Assembly (NCBI GenBank): GCA_034440575.1
Contig: JAOTOL010001451.1
Location: forward strand, 305,001-369,000
DNA from: Imbricaverruca yamaguchii
Taxonomy: Eukaryota > Arthropoda > Thecostraca > Neoverrucidae
Direction: 5' to 3'
DNA length: 64,000 nucleotides
In this document: positions 21,828 through 37,891 of the stretch, piece by piece
Position numbering within the stretch: the stretch's first letter is position 1
Layout: each line of letters starts with the position of its first letter
Made by a program: the position numbers and the translations under genes
The notes under the pieces: model-generated
Databases searched by the model: none
What the model saw: the letters and a program-made list of their open reading frames with translations, nothing else
What the model was told of the DNA's origin: nothing

Positions 21828-24800
21828 CTCCATCGGCTGTGCACCCCCGCCGGACCGCGCCTCACCCTCCCTCCATGGGCTGTGTACCCGCCGGACCGCG
21901 CCTCACCAGTCCCTCCATCGGCTGTGCACCCGCCGGACCGCGCCTCACCGTCCCTCCATCGGCTGTGTACCCCCGCCGGACCGCGCCCCACCCGTCCCTC
22001 CATCGGCTGTGTACCCCCGCCGGACCGCGCCTCACCCGTCCCTCCATCGGCTGTGTACCCCCGCCGGACCGCGCCTCACCCGTCCCTCCATCGGCTGTGC
22101 ACCTCCACCGGACCGCGCCTCACCCGTCCCTCCATCGGCTGTGTACCCGCCGGACCGCGCCCCACCCGTCCCTCCATCGGCTGTGTACCCGCCGGCCCGC
22201 GCCTGACCCGTCCCTCCATCGGCTGTGCACCCCCGCCGGACCGCGCCCCACCCGTCCCTCCATCGGCTGTGCACCCGCCGGACCGCGCCTCACCCCTCCC
22301 TCCATCGGCTGTGTACCCGCCGGACAGCGCCTCACCCGTCCCTCCATCGGCTGTGTACCCCCGCCGGCCCGCGCCCCACCCGTCCCTCCATCGGCTGTGT
22401 ACCCCCGCCGGACCGCGCCTCACCCGTCCCTCCATCGGCTGTGTACCCCCGCCGGACCGCGCCTCACCCGTCCCTCCATCGGCTGTGCACCTCCACCGGA
22501 CCGCACCTCACCCTCCCTCCATCGGCTGTGCACCCCCACCGGACCGCGCCTCACCCTCCTCCATCGGCTGTGCACCGGACCGCTCACCCTCCCTCCATCG
22601 GCTGTGTACCCGCCGGACCGCGCCTCACCTCCCTCCTTCATGGCTGTGTACCCGCCGGACCGCGCCTCACCCGTCCCTCCATCGGCTGTGTACCCGCCGG
22701 ACCGCGCCTCACCCGTCCCTCCATCGGCTGTGTACCCCCGCCGGACCGCGCCTCACCCGTCCCTCCATCGGCTGTGCACCCCCGCCGGACCGCGCCTCAC
22801 CCTCCCTCCATCGGCTGTGTACCCGCCGGACCGCGCCTCACCCTCCCTCCATCGGCTGTGTACCCGCCGGACCGCGCCTCACCCGTCCCTCCATCGGCTG
22901 TGCACCCCCGCCGGACCGCGCCTCACCGTCCCTCCATCGGCTGTGTACCCCGCCGGACCGCGCCTCACCGTCCCTCCATCGGCTGTGCACCCCCGCCGGA
23001 CCGCGCCTCACCGTCCCTCCATCGGCTGTGTAACCCCGCCGGACCGCGCCTCACCGTCCCTCCATCGGCTGTGAACCCCGCCGGACCGCGCCTCACCGTC
23101 CCTCCATCGGCTGTGCACCCCCGCCGGACCGCGCCTCACCCGTCCCTCCATCGGCTGTGCACCCCCGCCGGACCGCGCCTCACCGTCCCTCCATCGGCTG
23201 TGCACCCGCCGGACCGCGCCTCACCTCTCATCTGTGACCTCACCGTCCCTCCATCGGCTGTGTACCCCCGCCGGACCGCGCCTCACCCGTCCCTCCATCG
23301 GCTGTACCCCCGCCGCGCCTCACCGTCCCTCCATCGGCTGTGCACCCGCCGGACCGCGCCTCACCGTCCCTCCATCGGCTGTGTACCCGCCGGACCGCGC
23401 CTCACCGTCCCTCCATCGGCTGTGTACCCCCGCCGCCGGCCGCCTCACCCGTCCCTCCATCGGCTGTGTACCCGCCGGACCGCGCCTCACCGTCCCTCCA
23501 TCGGCTGTGTCCCGCCGGACCGCTCTTCCCTCCATCGGCTGTGCACCCGCCGGACCGCGCCTCACCCGTCCCTCCATCGGCTGTGTACCCCGCCGGACCG
23601 CGCCTCACCCGTCCCTCCATCGGCTGTGTACCCGCCGGACCGCGCCTCACCCGTCCCTCCATCGGCTGTGCACCCGCCGGACCGCGCCTCACCGTCCCTC
23701 CATCGGCTGTGCACCCCCTCCGGACCGCGCCTCACCCGTCCCTCCATCGGCTGTGCACCCCGCCGGACCGCGCCTCACCGTCCCTCCATCGGCTGTGTAC
23801 CCGCCGGACCGCGCCTCACCGTCCCTCCATCGGCTGTGCACCCGCCGGACCGCGCCTCACCGTCCCTCCATCGGCTGTGTACCCCGCCGGATCCTCCCGT
23901 CCCTCCATCGGCTGTGTACCCCCGCCGGACCGCGCCTCACCGTCCCTCCATCGGCTGTGTACCCCGCCGGACCGCGCCTCACCCGTCCCTCCATCGGCTG
24001 TGTACCCCCGCCGGACCGCGCCTCACCCGTCCCTCCATCGGCTGTGCACCCCCGCCGGACCGCGCCTCACCCGTCCCTCCATCGGCTGTGTACCCCCGCC
24101 GGACCGCGCCTCACCCGTCCCTCCATCGGCTGTGTACCCCGCCGGACCGCGCCTCACCGTCCCTCCATCGGCTGTGCCCCCGCCGGACCGCGCCTCACCC
24201 GTCCCTCCATCGGCTGTGCACCCCGCCGGACCGCGCCTCACCGTCCCTCCATCGGCTGTGCACCCGCCGGACCGCGCCTCACCGTCCCTCCATCGGCTGT
24301 GACCCCCCGCCGGACCGCGCCTCACCCGTCCCTCCATCGGCTGTGCACCCCCGCCGGACCGCGCCTCACCCGTCCCTCCATCGGCTGTGCACCCCCGCCG
24401 GACCGCGCCTCACCCGTCCCTCCATCGGCTGTGCACCCGCCGGACCGCGCCTCACCCGTCCCTCCATCGGCTGTGCACCCCCGCCGGACCGCGCCTCACC
24501 GTCCCTCCATCGGCTGTGCACCTCCGCCGGACCGCGCCTCACCCTCCCTCCATCGGCTGTGCACCCCGCCGGACCGCGCCTCACCGTCCCTCCATCGGCT
24601 GTGCACCCCCGCCGGACCGCGCCTCACCCGTCCCTCCATCGGCTGTGTACCCCCGCCGGACCGCGCCTCACCGTCCCTCCATCGGCTGTGTCCCGCCGAC
24701 CGCGCCTCACCGTCCCTCCATCGGCTGTGCACCCCCGCCGGACCGCGCCTCACCCGTCCCTCCATCGGCTGTGCACCCCGCCGGACCGCGCCTCACCCGT

Positions 24801-25715
24801 CCCTCCATCGGCTGTGCACCCGCCGGACCGCGCCTCACCGTCCCTCCATCGGCTGTGCACCCGCCGGACCGCGCCTCACCCGTCCCTCCATCGGCTGTGT
24901 ACCCCCGCCGGACCGCGCCTCACCCGTCCCTCCATCGGCTGTGTACCCGCCGGACCGCGCCTCACCGTCCCTCCATCGGCTGTGCACCCGCCGACCGCGC
25001 CTACCCCCTCTCCCTCCATCGGCTGTGTACCCGCCGGACCGCGCCTCACCGTCCCTCCATCGGCTGTGTACCCCGCCGGACCGCGCCTCACCGTCCCTCC
25101 ATGGCTGTGCACCCCCGCGCCTCACCCGTCCCTCCATCGGCTGTGTACCCGCCGGACCGCGCCTCACCCGTCCCTCCATCGGCTGTGTACCCCGCCGGAC
25201 CGCGCCTCACCCGTCCCTCCATCGGCTGTGTACCCGCCGGACCGCGCCCTCACCCGTCCCTCCATCGGCTGTGTACCCCGCCGGACCGCGCCTCACCCGT
25301 CCCTCCATCGGCTGTGTACCCGCCGGACCGCGCCTCACCGTCCCTCCATCGGCTGTGTACCCGCCGGCCCGCGCCTCACCGTCCCTCCATCGGCTGTGTA
25401 CCCGCCGGCCCGCCTCCCCTCCACCGTCCCTCCATCGGCTGTGTACCCGCCGGACCGCGCCTCACCGTCCCTCCATCGGCTGTGTACCCCCGCCGGACCG
25501 CGCCTCACCCGTCCCTCCATCGGCTGTGTACCCGCCGGACCGCGCCTCACCCGTCCCTCCATCGGCTGTGTACCCCCGCCGGACCGCGCCTCACCCGTCC
25601 CTCCATCGGCTGTGTACCCGCCGGACCGCGCCCCACCCGTCCCTCCATCGGCTGTGCACCCCCGCCGGACCGCGCCTCACCGTCCCTCCATGGGCTGTGT
25701 ACCCGCCGGCCTGCG
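21828..25715. repeat. 3.9-kb CpG-rich 42-44 bp minisatellite
   Basis: Roughly 90 copies of a unit whose core is 'cctccatcggctgtgtaccc' followed by 'cgccggaccgcgcctcaccc'. Length varies mainly through the number of Cs after 'gtgtac'/'gtgcac' and the presence of 'cc' before 'gtccctcc'. The unit contains several CpGs and no stop codon in any plus-strand frame, so mixed unit lengths give spurious ORFs of up to 1,185 codons. Some units carry deletions (for example near 22,570, 23,310, 25,100). Confidence 0.97.
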
Positions 25716-27307
25716 CCTGGGTGACGCCTCTGCTGTGGTGTCAGGTCGCCGTTCGAGTGTGGCACGTTTAGGACAGCTTTAACCAGTTTAGAGTTGTCAG
25801 CATCGGTGAAAGTTAAGATCGATATTTGAACGTCAGACTATCTGGTTGCATAGGAAAAGTCTGACCTAAGGAATTTTCACCGGAGGTCTCACGCCCATTG
25901 ATAAGTTAATTCCATTATTTTAGGGATGTGGAAAGCATTGGCACCATAATATGAAAAGAAAAATTTCTTTCTGGGGTTTGCGTATGGCGCCCAACCATTT
26001 CAGTTTTATTCTTGAAGCTAATTCGCATCTTGATAAGTAATCAAGGCATCTGAATCAATCTGCACTTTTTCTGAACCGTCTCAATGAGTAATGCCGCTTG
26101 ACGTCGAAATTTAACGACATGCGATCCTAAGTTTAAATGTTGTGCTCATTTTTAACCTACGTATGTTCGCTTTTCTCGGACTATTGTCATTGACGTACAT
26201 TACAGCCCCTTAACCAAGTTCATGGAGATGCTGATATGAAAAGTTATTATTGCATGCATAGCACACAATGCACGGGCACGAGGTGTTGTGATCACCGTAT
26301 AAATTGAAACGAGAAACACGCTGTGGACTTGTTATTCGAAGGATTGCTTCAGGTTCGGCGAATTACATGGATACGAGCCACACCTTGAACTGCATGTACC
26401 ATGCCAGGTACGCATCAGGCATCCCATCCAACTACTGAGACCACCAACAATGGAAACAAGTCAGATGACTATTTGCATTGAAGTACATTACAGCCCCTTC
26501 ACCATGTTCCAAGTTTAAACTTCCGTGCACGCTTCTTTGTCAGCTTTGCTGAACGGCGGCAAGTTAGATCAATCATCCTATAGGCTGAGAAAGATCAACA
26601 TGCGATCTATTAAAAAGAACATGCCTTTCAAACCATTAGACTCACCATGCTTAATTTTGATTGCAAACAAGACACCAATGGATTATAAATTGCTCAAATA
26701 ATGGATAAACCTGTTGAAGCTATAATTGTGCACACTTCTAGCAAAATGAGCAATGCCTGAATTGTGGCGTCCAAGAGACCATTCTCGATGGTATACACCA
26801 CCGGGAGGACTTGGGGAAGCCAATGTGGTGTCCCCGAGACTATTCCCTATAGGCACATACCACCGGGCGTACATGGGGAAGCCAATGAATGAAAGTGATA
26901 ATATTTCTACCATCAATACACCTCGAATTTCAGCCGGATGAAATATGTCAAATGCTGCCTTCAACAACGAGCTCAACTTGTTGGTCATCAGTTTTCTACA
27001 TAGCGCTGATTTTAACGTTAGTTGTCCAATTGCTGCACAGCGTGACACGTTTTTAAGCTTCCTGATTCTTAATATGTCACGGAATCCTAGACAATGGCTA
27101 TCATATTGACACAAGAATCAATGCGTAAATTAATCACTTCATCCAGGAAGCAACTGTACGTTCTTGAAACGCAGCGATTGAATTTGCCTTCCGCATATTT
27201 ATCACGCTATGGATTTATGCACCTTGTTTTTCGACCACGCTTCTTATGATGGCCGCGGCTGCCAGATCGGCGATGGTGTTCCCAGAAAGCTGCCAGACGT
27301 TTAGCAA
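25716..27307. other. No gene recognised; small internal duplications
   Basis: AT-rich sequence. A phrase like 'tacattacagcccctt' occurs at about 26,199 and 26,484, and a ~61-bp imperfect duplication sits at about 26,763-26,886 ('ggggaagccaatg' ends both copies). A 143-codon minus-strand ORF (26,683-27,114) spans the latter but has no recognised domain. Confidence 0.4.
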
Positions 27308-29540
<2,233 letters not shown>

Positions 29541-30662
29541 CGCAAAATCTGTCCAAATCGATATTACAGCGGTATTACAGCGCACAATTGCTGCACAAAT
29601 GCTGGGGCTTTATATTCTGATCCGATGATTGTCTGAATTTGCCGGCGTCGTTGGCCGATCTGCGACGTCTCATGCTACGTTAGCGGCTGGTAGCAAATTT
29701 CCAGTCGTAAATGCGTATCAAGGCAGATCGTCTTAGCTTTCCTCCACTGCCGACCACCTGCAAAACCCAACCAGCAGCCACTAAGCCGGCACTGCTGGTT
29801 CAGAAAACGATTGGAATAAGGTTCAGGAAGGGTTCAGAAAGCGGATTGGAAGTCGCATTCAGGTCGTGGGGGTGACCTTGGCCTGAACGCTTATGTCATT
29901 GCGGTCCTATTTTTGAATTGGCGGTTATTATGACACTCATCGTTGCATAACTTTGGAACGAAAAAGTGGATGTTCGTGAAATGTGAATCTCCAGACTAAC
30001 TAATTGGCTCGCGAATTATTTTGGTTCATCAATTAGTTCTTGAGACAAGCAGAAGAAAGGTCATGTTACTCAGATGCTGCCAGAACGAACGTTTCGAAAA
30101 TTGTGAGCGAAAGTAGGCGTAAAAAAAACAGCAAAACATTTGAAGGAACCTCATGGAGCAGATCGGCAAAGTTTTGTGTGTAAAAGGTCACCGACCTTAA
30201 ATGCAATCATACCAGTGAACCTTCCCTACCGCGAGAGAGCTGGGTAATGGCCATGCTATAAATTATAATAAACCATGCAATTTTTTTACATTCAGGTTAT
30301 GCCCAGTCATTGGCCTATGGTATCGTTTTCGGTATCATGTTTCTGGCGTGCAGTGAATTGTCCGTTTTTATTCAGCTAATGCTTTCATATTACTGATATT
30401 TCATCTTCGTGCCACCAAGCAATTTGTCGGTGTACTTAATATCAATGGTTGTCTATGACAGCAATTTATTTCTGATCATGCTCTCATCACGAATCTGATT
30501 TCACCACTTTTATGTCGCCCAAGCGATTTAGCTGCCATTTCATCAATGCAGCATCAGGAGCGAGTGTTCTACACATTGTGAATAACTAGTACCGGGTGCC
30601 ATCAGCGCCGTCAGCCTCGTGTGTGCAAGAGAATAGTTATACGAATCCCGTGCTGGGGTTAC
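29541..30662. other. No feature seen
   Basis: Mixed sequence without recognised exon or repeat. Confidence 0.4.
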
Positions 30663-31492
30663 ATGCTTGGGCACCATACCGCGTCAGATACAGGATTGGA
30701 CACCATACCGCGTCAGGCACAGGATTGGGCTCCATACCGCGACAGGCACAGGATTGGGCTCCATACCGCGACAGGCACAGGATTGGGCTCCATACCGCGA
30801 CAGGTACAGGATTGGGCACCATACCCCAACAGGTGCAGGATCAGGCACCATACCGCGACAGGTACGGGATTGGGCACCATACCGCGACAGGTACGGGATT
30901 GGGCTCCATACCGCGACAGGTACAGGATTGGGCACCATACCGCGACAGGTACAGGATTGGGCACCATACCGCGACAGGTACAGGATTGGGCACCATACCG
31001 CGTCAGGTACAGGATTGGACACCATACCGCGACAGGCACAGGATTGGGCTCCATACCGCGACAGGCACAGGATTGGGCACCATACCGCGACAGGCACAGG
31101 ATTGGGCACCATACCGCGACAGGTACAGGATTGGGCACCATACCCCAACAGGTGCAGGATCAGGCACCATACCGCGACAGGTACGGGATTGGGCACCATA
31201 CCGCGACAGGTACAGGATTGGGCACCATACCGCGACAGGTACAGGATTGGGCACCATACCGCGACAGGTACAGGATTGGGCACCATACCGCGACAGGCAC
31301 AGGATTGGGCACCATACCGCGACAGGTACGGGATTGGGCTCCATACCGCGACAGGTACAGGATTGGGCACCATACCGCGACAGGCACAGGATTGGGCACC
31401 ATACCGCGACAGGTACGGGATTGGGCTCCATACCGCGACAGGTACAGGACTGGGCACCATACCGCGACAGGTATAGGATCAAGCACTACATC
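30663..31492. repeat. 29-bp minisatellite with 319-bp higher-order period
   Basis: About 28 copies of 'ggattgggcaccataccgcg' + 'acaggtaca'. The variant unit containing 'ataccccaac' and 'ggtgcaggatcagg' appears at 30,821 and again at 31,140, exactly 319 bp (11 units) apart, so blocks of units were duplicated together. Because 29 is not a multiple of 3, consecutive units use different frames, and long ORFs arise only because the unit has no stops in them. Confidence 0.96.
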
Positions 31493-32069
31493 GCGACAGG
31501 GAAGTTGGCACTAATCGCATTTGCGCTCTCTTGGCAGTCCGTAGACACATGCACCTTACCACTATTTACGCACATTTATGTTTGTACACATGCTTGGATT
31601 TTGATTGCTAGGAGGACCATCATGCAGCGAATTGCCTTGAATCTTCCCTTTACTGCCGTTGACGTCCTCTATTTATGAAAAACATGGCTATGCAGTAGGA
31701 AAATTCCCAATGATTTAGAAAGGGACTTCTTACCGACTCTGGAGGTGAGGGAGGGCGTTCACTCGCGGTTGCGAGACCACAACTGAGTGTCACACCGATC
31801 CCCACATCCCCAGATAATGCCAAAGCACTGGTGAGTGCCTACTGACCGGGGATCACGGCTGTGGCTGGGAGGTAGGGGCGCGTACGCCTGCCACGCCCCA
31901 GCTAGCCTGCCGGAGGAGGCCCCGTAACACGGTGGCTTCCGACCCGGCGGTGACGCATCGGTTTGTTGGCGACACGTCTAGATGTTGGATGCCGTGAGCG
32001 CACAAGGCGCTCACGGCTGCATCAGTACCACAGTCTCAATTCGCGATGTCTGCACAAGGCGCACAGGAA
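31493..32069. other. No feature seen
   Basis: Mixed sequence, GC-rich from about 31,740. Confidence 0.4.
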
Positions 32070-32463
32070 CAGGACAGGCCAGGCCGGACACCGTGCGTAC
32101 ATGGCCCGGACAGGACAGGCCGGACACCGTGCGTACATGGACCGGACAGGACAGGCCGGACACCGTGCGTACACGGCCCGGACAGGACAGGCCGGACACC
32201 GTGCGTACACGGCCCGGACAGGACAGGCCGGACACCGTGCGTACATGGCCCGGGACAGGCCGGACACCGGCGTACACGGCCGGAGGGGCGACACAGGCGG
32301 CCGGACAGCCGTACGCACACGGCCCGGACAGGACAGGCCGGACACCGTGCGTACACGGCCCGGACAGGACAGGCCGGACACCGTGCGTACACGGCCCGGA
32401 CAGGACAGGCCGGACACCGTGCGTACACGGCCCGGACAGGACAGGACAGACACCGTACGCACA
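32070..32463. repeat. 36-bp GC-rich minisatellite
   Basis: About 11 copies of 'ggcccggacaggacaggccg' + 'gacaccgtgcgtacac', with a diverged stretch at about 32,250-32,315. It ends some 20 bp from the candidate exon donor at 32,489. Confidence 0.93.
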
Positions 32464-32489
32464 TGGCTCGGAAATTAGGCACGACGCAC

Positions 32490-32604
32490 AAGTGCGGAGC
32501 TGGTTTAACTCGGTGACCGTGTTGATGTCCTCCAAAAGAGGCCCGTGGATGGCTACGAACATGTCTCCACTTTCTTCTCGGGCTTTGTCGAGGTGAGCTA
32601 TCCT
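32490..32604 (-). CDS. Candidate internal exon, unknown protein
   Basis: On the minus strand a pyrimidine-rich 'ttatatctgcccagtag' precedes an open stretch of 38 codons that reads like real protein: AHLDKAREESGDMFVAIHGP, then LLEDINTVTELNQLRT. It ends at a possible donor (ACTT|GTGCGT). The cagtag acceptor is ambiguous; starting after TAG avoids an in-frame stop. I do not recognise the family. The plus strand of the same interval is also open and ends at a good GTGAGC donor (32,593), so strand is not certain, though the minus-strand peptide has the more protein-like composition. A minisatellite adjoins it downstream. Confidence 0.35.
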
Positions 32605-32976
32605 CTACTGGGCAGATATAAATATTGCCGTTGATAAAACAATTTGTCTGGCCGTTCACCGCCCGGCAAAATACTGGCGACATGCCCATGATGATGTCAA
32701 ATATGTTTCATGCTCCCCCGCTCATTTGTGTCCGGAATTCAGCAATAGCCGACGTCGGCGGTGCTCCGAGTCTGGGCTACATCACGGCGATGGCCCGTCG
32801 CCGGCCTGAGGATACGGCTCGGCAGCGCAGCAATGCCACACGAAACATTCTGCTGACAAATATGATTTTCAGGCGGGTGTAATTGAAGGCTGCGGCTGCG
32901 TCTGTTTAGCTCGGTGCCGCTGGTGTCGACAATGTGGACGCGTGAAAGTGAATATGCCGGCTGTTTGGCCTTCCGG
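32605..32976. other. No confident feature
   Basis: A plus-strand frame of 85 codons (32,625-32,882) is open but has no recognised domain. Confidence 0.3.
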
Positions 32977-34023
<1,047 letters not shown>

Positions 34024-34199
34024 TTTCCTCAGCGAAGCAAATTGAAATTGTTTTGAATGCAAAGGACCTCAGTGAGAACAATGGAGATGGGGCAGATTTG
34101 GCGCTTCGACAATACGCATTGGATTCCAGATGTTTTGCATCATCGAACTCTTAATCGATCTGAAATGTTTTTCTTTTTCTAAAGATCGTGCGAAAAGGA

Positions 34200-34632
34200 G
34201 CGCGAGACAGAACCGCGGTACATCCCCTCAACACCGCTGCACAACCTCGCAGAGCACTCGTGTGCCACTCACTTGCGAGCGCTCGGCAGAGCTGGGGTGC
34301 AACCTCTCAACACTGGCATTCCCCACGGTACACTTGTGCACCTCTTGTGTGGCAGGACGGCGGTGCATCATCTCAGTACTCATGTGCCTCGCGGTGCACT
34401 AATGTACCTCTCGTGCGGCGTCGGAGCATGCGGTATGAGGGCGGTGCATCATCTCAGTACTCATGTGCCTCGCGGTACACTCGTGCACCTCTTGTGTGGC
34501 AGGACGGCGGTGCATCATCTCAGTACTCATGTGCCTCGCGGTACACTCGTGCACCTCTTGTGTGGCAGGACGGCGGTGCATCATCTCAGTACTCATGTAC
34601 CTCGCGGTGCACTCGTGTACCGCTTGTGTGAC
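34200..34632 (+). repeat. 67-bp tandem array
   Basis: Three to four good copies (about 34,320-34,632) of a 67-bp unit containing 'ggacggcggtgcatcatctc' and 'agtactcatgtgcctcgcgg', preceded by diverged copies from about 34,200. It reads open in several frames by composition. Confidence 0.88.
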
Positions 34633-37349
34633 AATTGGAGCGCACGACAGGAAGGTTAGGTAGTTAGTTAGGTTAGTTAGGCGCACGGCAGTTGCCCGAC
34701 AACTGCACACAGCCTATCTGCCTTTGTTGCACAAAAGGAAATCGTTAAGTTGGCCAGATCTGTCGTCTAAGCCAGGCTACTACAATTCATACCAAAGAGA
34801 GACATCCACAGCTGTCTAAGTGGCATCACAGTGTTATCTTGCAGTTGCCGGCATTGCCGCTAAAGAACATCGCTAAGAATTGACGGAAGCTACCTGTTGT
34901 TACACCCTGCTAACGGAAGCAACACAAAACAATCGGAAACAACTAGGATAAACACAAAGCAGCCGCATCTATTTGCGCAACAAATCTTACTCCGACGCAA
35001 CTCGAATGCCTTCCGGCGTTTAATTCACTCGGTCTTTTGCGTAGTTCTGAACAGGTGTCCAATCAGGAATGCGCTTAAAGCAAACAAAATCTGCTATCAC
35101 AGTGCAATCAAGAAGAAACTTCCATTGCTGCGCTAACGCACATCTTATGAAAGGAGCCTGAGTTTAAAATGAATAATTTGACTCAGTTCAGGATAATCCA
35201 TTTTAAGGTAAAGTTTAGCCTGTTTATTGCATAGGTAATCAGCTATTTCTATGCTAGCTGTAGATATTATTGCGGTCGAAATGCCCTTAAACCCAAATAC
35301 ATCATTAAGTACATACATCATGCGTTCTTGACTACGATGTAAGAAAACGGGTATGAATATGGATCTCGTTCCCCAGCACTTCTTGATATCCAAATTAACA
35401 AGGCTGTGGACGGATTCACTAAGGAACCAAAATCCAGTATTTGTTTAACCGAGGCCACCAAGGACACTGGTACATCTTTGACCGATGACTGACAAGGACC
35501 GAGAACCGAGGACCATCTTTGACCGAAGACCACCACAGAGCTGTAGAGCACTAGTACATCTTTGACCGATATTTGACCGACCATCGAGGAGCTGTACGAC
35601 ACTGGTACGGACCGCTCTTCCGGAACTGTAGTAGCTGTAGTACACTGGTACAGGCCGCTCTTGTAATGAAGTTTTGCTCCCCCAAAGCTTCTTCAGACAT
35701 TTTCCTCTTTGTCTGACGTAAACTTCTATTAGGCACGTGAATAGACTATGGACCTCAGCGTTGCAGTAGCCCCGGGATAATTATTTCACCAGCTCGCAGC
35801 TTCCAATTTCATACCTCTGGTCTCACATCTCTTGACACGTACCTCCAAAGCCAGCACTTCTATATTGAGCTATTAGTCAAACAACGGCCAAGATGCTTGA
35901 GTCGTTAATAGCGCAGCGTGATACAGGTATTAATACAATAGCTTCATTTTGACAGGTCAACAATCACCCTCACTCTATATCTCTACCGACATAGCGAGTC
36001 CGACAGAGTCCAACCATACCTTAGTACCGACGTGTAGGGCAAGGCAGGGCAGGACAGGCCGGGCCCGCCCGAGGGGCGACCGCCAGGGGGGCGACCGCCA
36101 GTCTCAAGCGCCCGTCGACATGAGAATGCCGAGTGCCTCTCGCGGCGCGTCCGAAGTGACAGACAGTACGTCGTTACCATGTGACCAACACGTCACTACT
36201 GACCGCGTGGCCCGAACATCGGCCCAGAGTAGGAACAATGGCTCGCGCTGTCCATCTGACACGTGTCAGCTCAGAGTCAGATATCAGAGCCGCCTCTGAT
36301 AGCATCCAGAGACTGGCCTTTGTGAGGGTCGCGCGGTATTGGGATCGGACAGCGAGCTGTTAGCACTTCACAGGATGTTGCTTAACAACAACTGACTGGC
36401 AGACGACGGCACTGTAGCCTCTGGTCTGGCGACACAGCGCCTGGCACTAGCGACATACGACGTGCAATTCGCCACAGCCCACTGACAGCTGGTATAGACA
36501 TCATTGACACGCCTGTCCATAGGGCTCCTACATCACCCACTGACGTCACGTCACTTCACATGGCATTCACCATCTGACGACGACGGCGGTGCGCGCCGGG
36601 GTACTGGGGGTCACCTTGGCTGTGACCGGGACGGCCGGTGGCTGTGACAGGAAGCCAGGGCGGACAATGTCCACTGGCCAACCTCGTCTGGGCGTCGGCC
36701 GATAGGTATGCGAAGGAGGGACACAGGGTACGTGCCGCAAACTTGTCTGGACCGGAACGGAGTGGGTAGAGGGAAGAATTTAGAGGATTTAGATGCCCCG
36801 AAAACCAACTTTGTTACACTCTTCTTGCTTTGCTGCGGCCAAAAATGTCTTGTTGTTGTCCAGAATGGCTGGCATACGTTATTGATCTAACTTTAAATTC
36901 ATTTCGAGCAGGGGTCCAGAACTCACAGCTCAAAATTTGTCTTATTCTTCACCCATGCTCCAAGATATACAATCCTTCCTAGATGTTGTCAAAAGGCCCT
37001 GTAAGCTCATCGGTTTGAAAGTTGGTTTCAACTAAGTATCTTGCGCAGTTTTTCATCGAAACTTGACGCGGATCACCAGGAATGCTTGCACACAGTGTCT
37101 GAGAAGGTGGTAAGTTGGCTGATATGGCAATCATGGCATGAATTCATTGCTCCTAGCAGTTAAATCAATGAGCAATGAGCTCCTGGATGTACAAAAAAAT
37201 GTATCGTAAAATTCCACTATTTTCTTGAATGTTGGAAACGCCTTTCGACAGACAGCCATCAAGATCCTTGATGTATAGCGTTCCTACAAAATCCTCGTAC
37301 TTCAAATCTGAATCAATATCAATAATGGAATTATTTCTCTTTGAAAAAC
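34633..37349. other. Mostly unassigned
   Basis: 'ttaggtagttagttaggtta' steps at about 34,660. Imperfect repeats of 'tacatctttgaccga' and 'gagctgtagnacactggtac' at about 35,455-35,665. A GC-rich patch at about 36,040-36,720 has open minus-strand frames, including a stretch before a GCCAAG|GTGACC donor-like site at about 36,612, but no domain is recognised. Confidence 0.35.
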
Positions 37350-37414
37350 GTAGGTATTAGTAGTATGCTATAAATCGAATGTCATTCAATTATTCGTATG
37401 CTACTAATACCTAC
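37350..37414. repeat. 65-nt hairpin-forming inverted repeat
   Basis: The arm GTAGGTATTAGTAGTATG pairs with its inverted copy 'catnctactaatacctac' ending at 37,414 (one mismatch), around a ~30-nt AT-rich loop. 'gaaaaac' and 'gtttttt' outside extend the pairing. Confidence 0.7.
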
Positions 37415-37689
37415 ATTTGTTTTTTAAACTTATTTGCCCACATTGTTTATTGATTCAAAATTTTGCAGGAACGCTATGCATCAGGGACCTTGATCTCTGC
37501 TTATCGAAAGACGTTTCAAAGATTTAAGACAAGGACGACATTTTGCGATGCATTTTTGCACATCCACGATCCGCATTTAACATCACGGGTAACGCGCTAT
37601 CAACGTCCACCAGCAAACCTCGCTACCAACTTCGGTAATCAAGGGTAACACGTTACAACCTGGAGGAACATTGGTCGTCCACAGGTGGG

Positions 37690-37876
37690 CTTTGGAAATA
37701 AATAGTCGGAGGGGAGGCTAATGATGTTTAAGCTGTTACCAAAATATAAATTATGGCTCGGGAGAGGGAGGCTTATAATGTTTAAGTAGGCTATCAAAAG
37801 GTAATTTGCGGCTGGGGCGGGGAGGCTAATAGTGTTTAGGTTGGTTACCAAAATATATATTGTGGTGAGAGCTGCC
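37690..37876. repeat. ~62-bp tandem array, 3 copies
   Basis: Each unit has 'ggggaggctaat', 'gtgtttaag' and 'ttaccaaaatata' in order. It ends next to the left TTAA of family A copy 3. Confidence 0.8.
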
Positions 37877-37891
37877 TTGTAAGCTAAGATA

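Noticed and set aside
22225..25782. 1,185-codon open reading frame (and other frames of 300-850 codons)
   Set aside because: It is created by a stop-free CpG-rich minisatellite. Several frames are open at once and no domain is present.
26683..27114. 143-codon minus-strand ORF
   Set aside because: Spans an imperfect 61-bp duplication; no domain.
30596..31678. Repeat protein of 360 codons on the plus strand, others on the minus strand
   Set aside because: A 29-bp minisatellite without stops, with five or more overlapping open frames on both strands.
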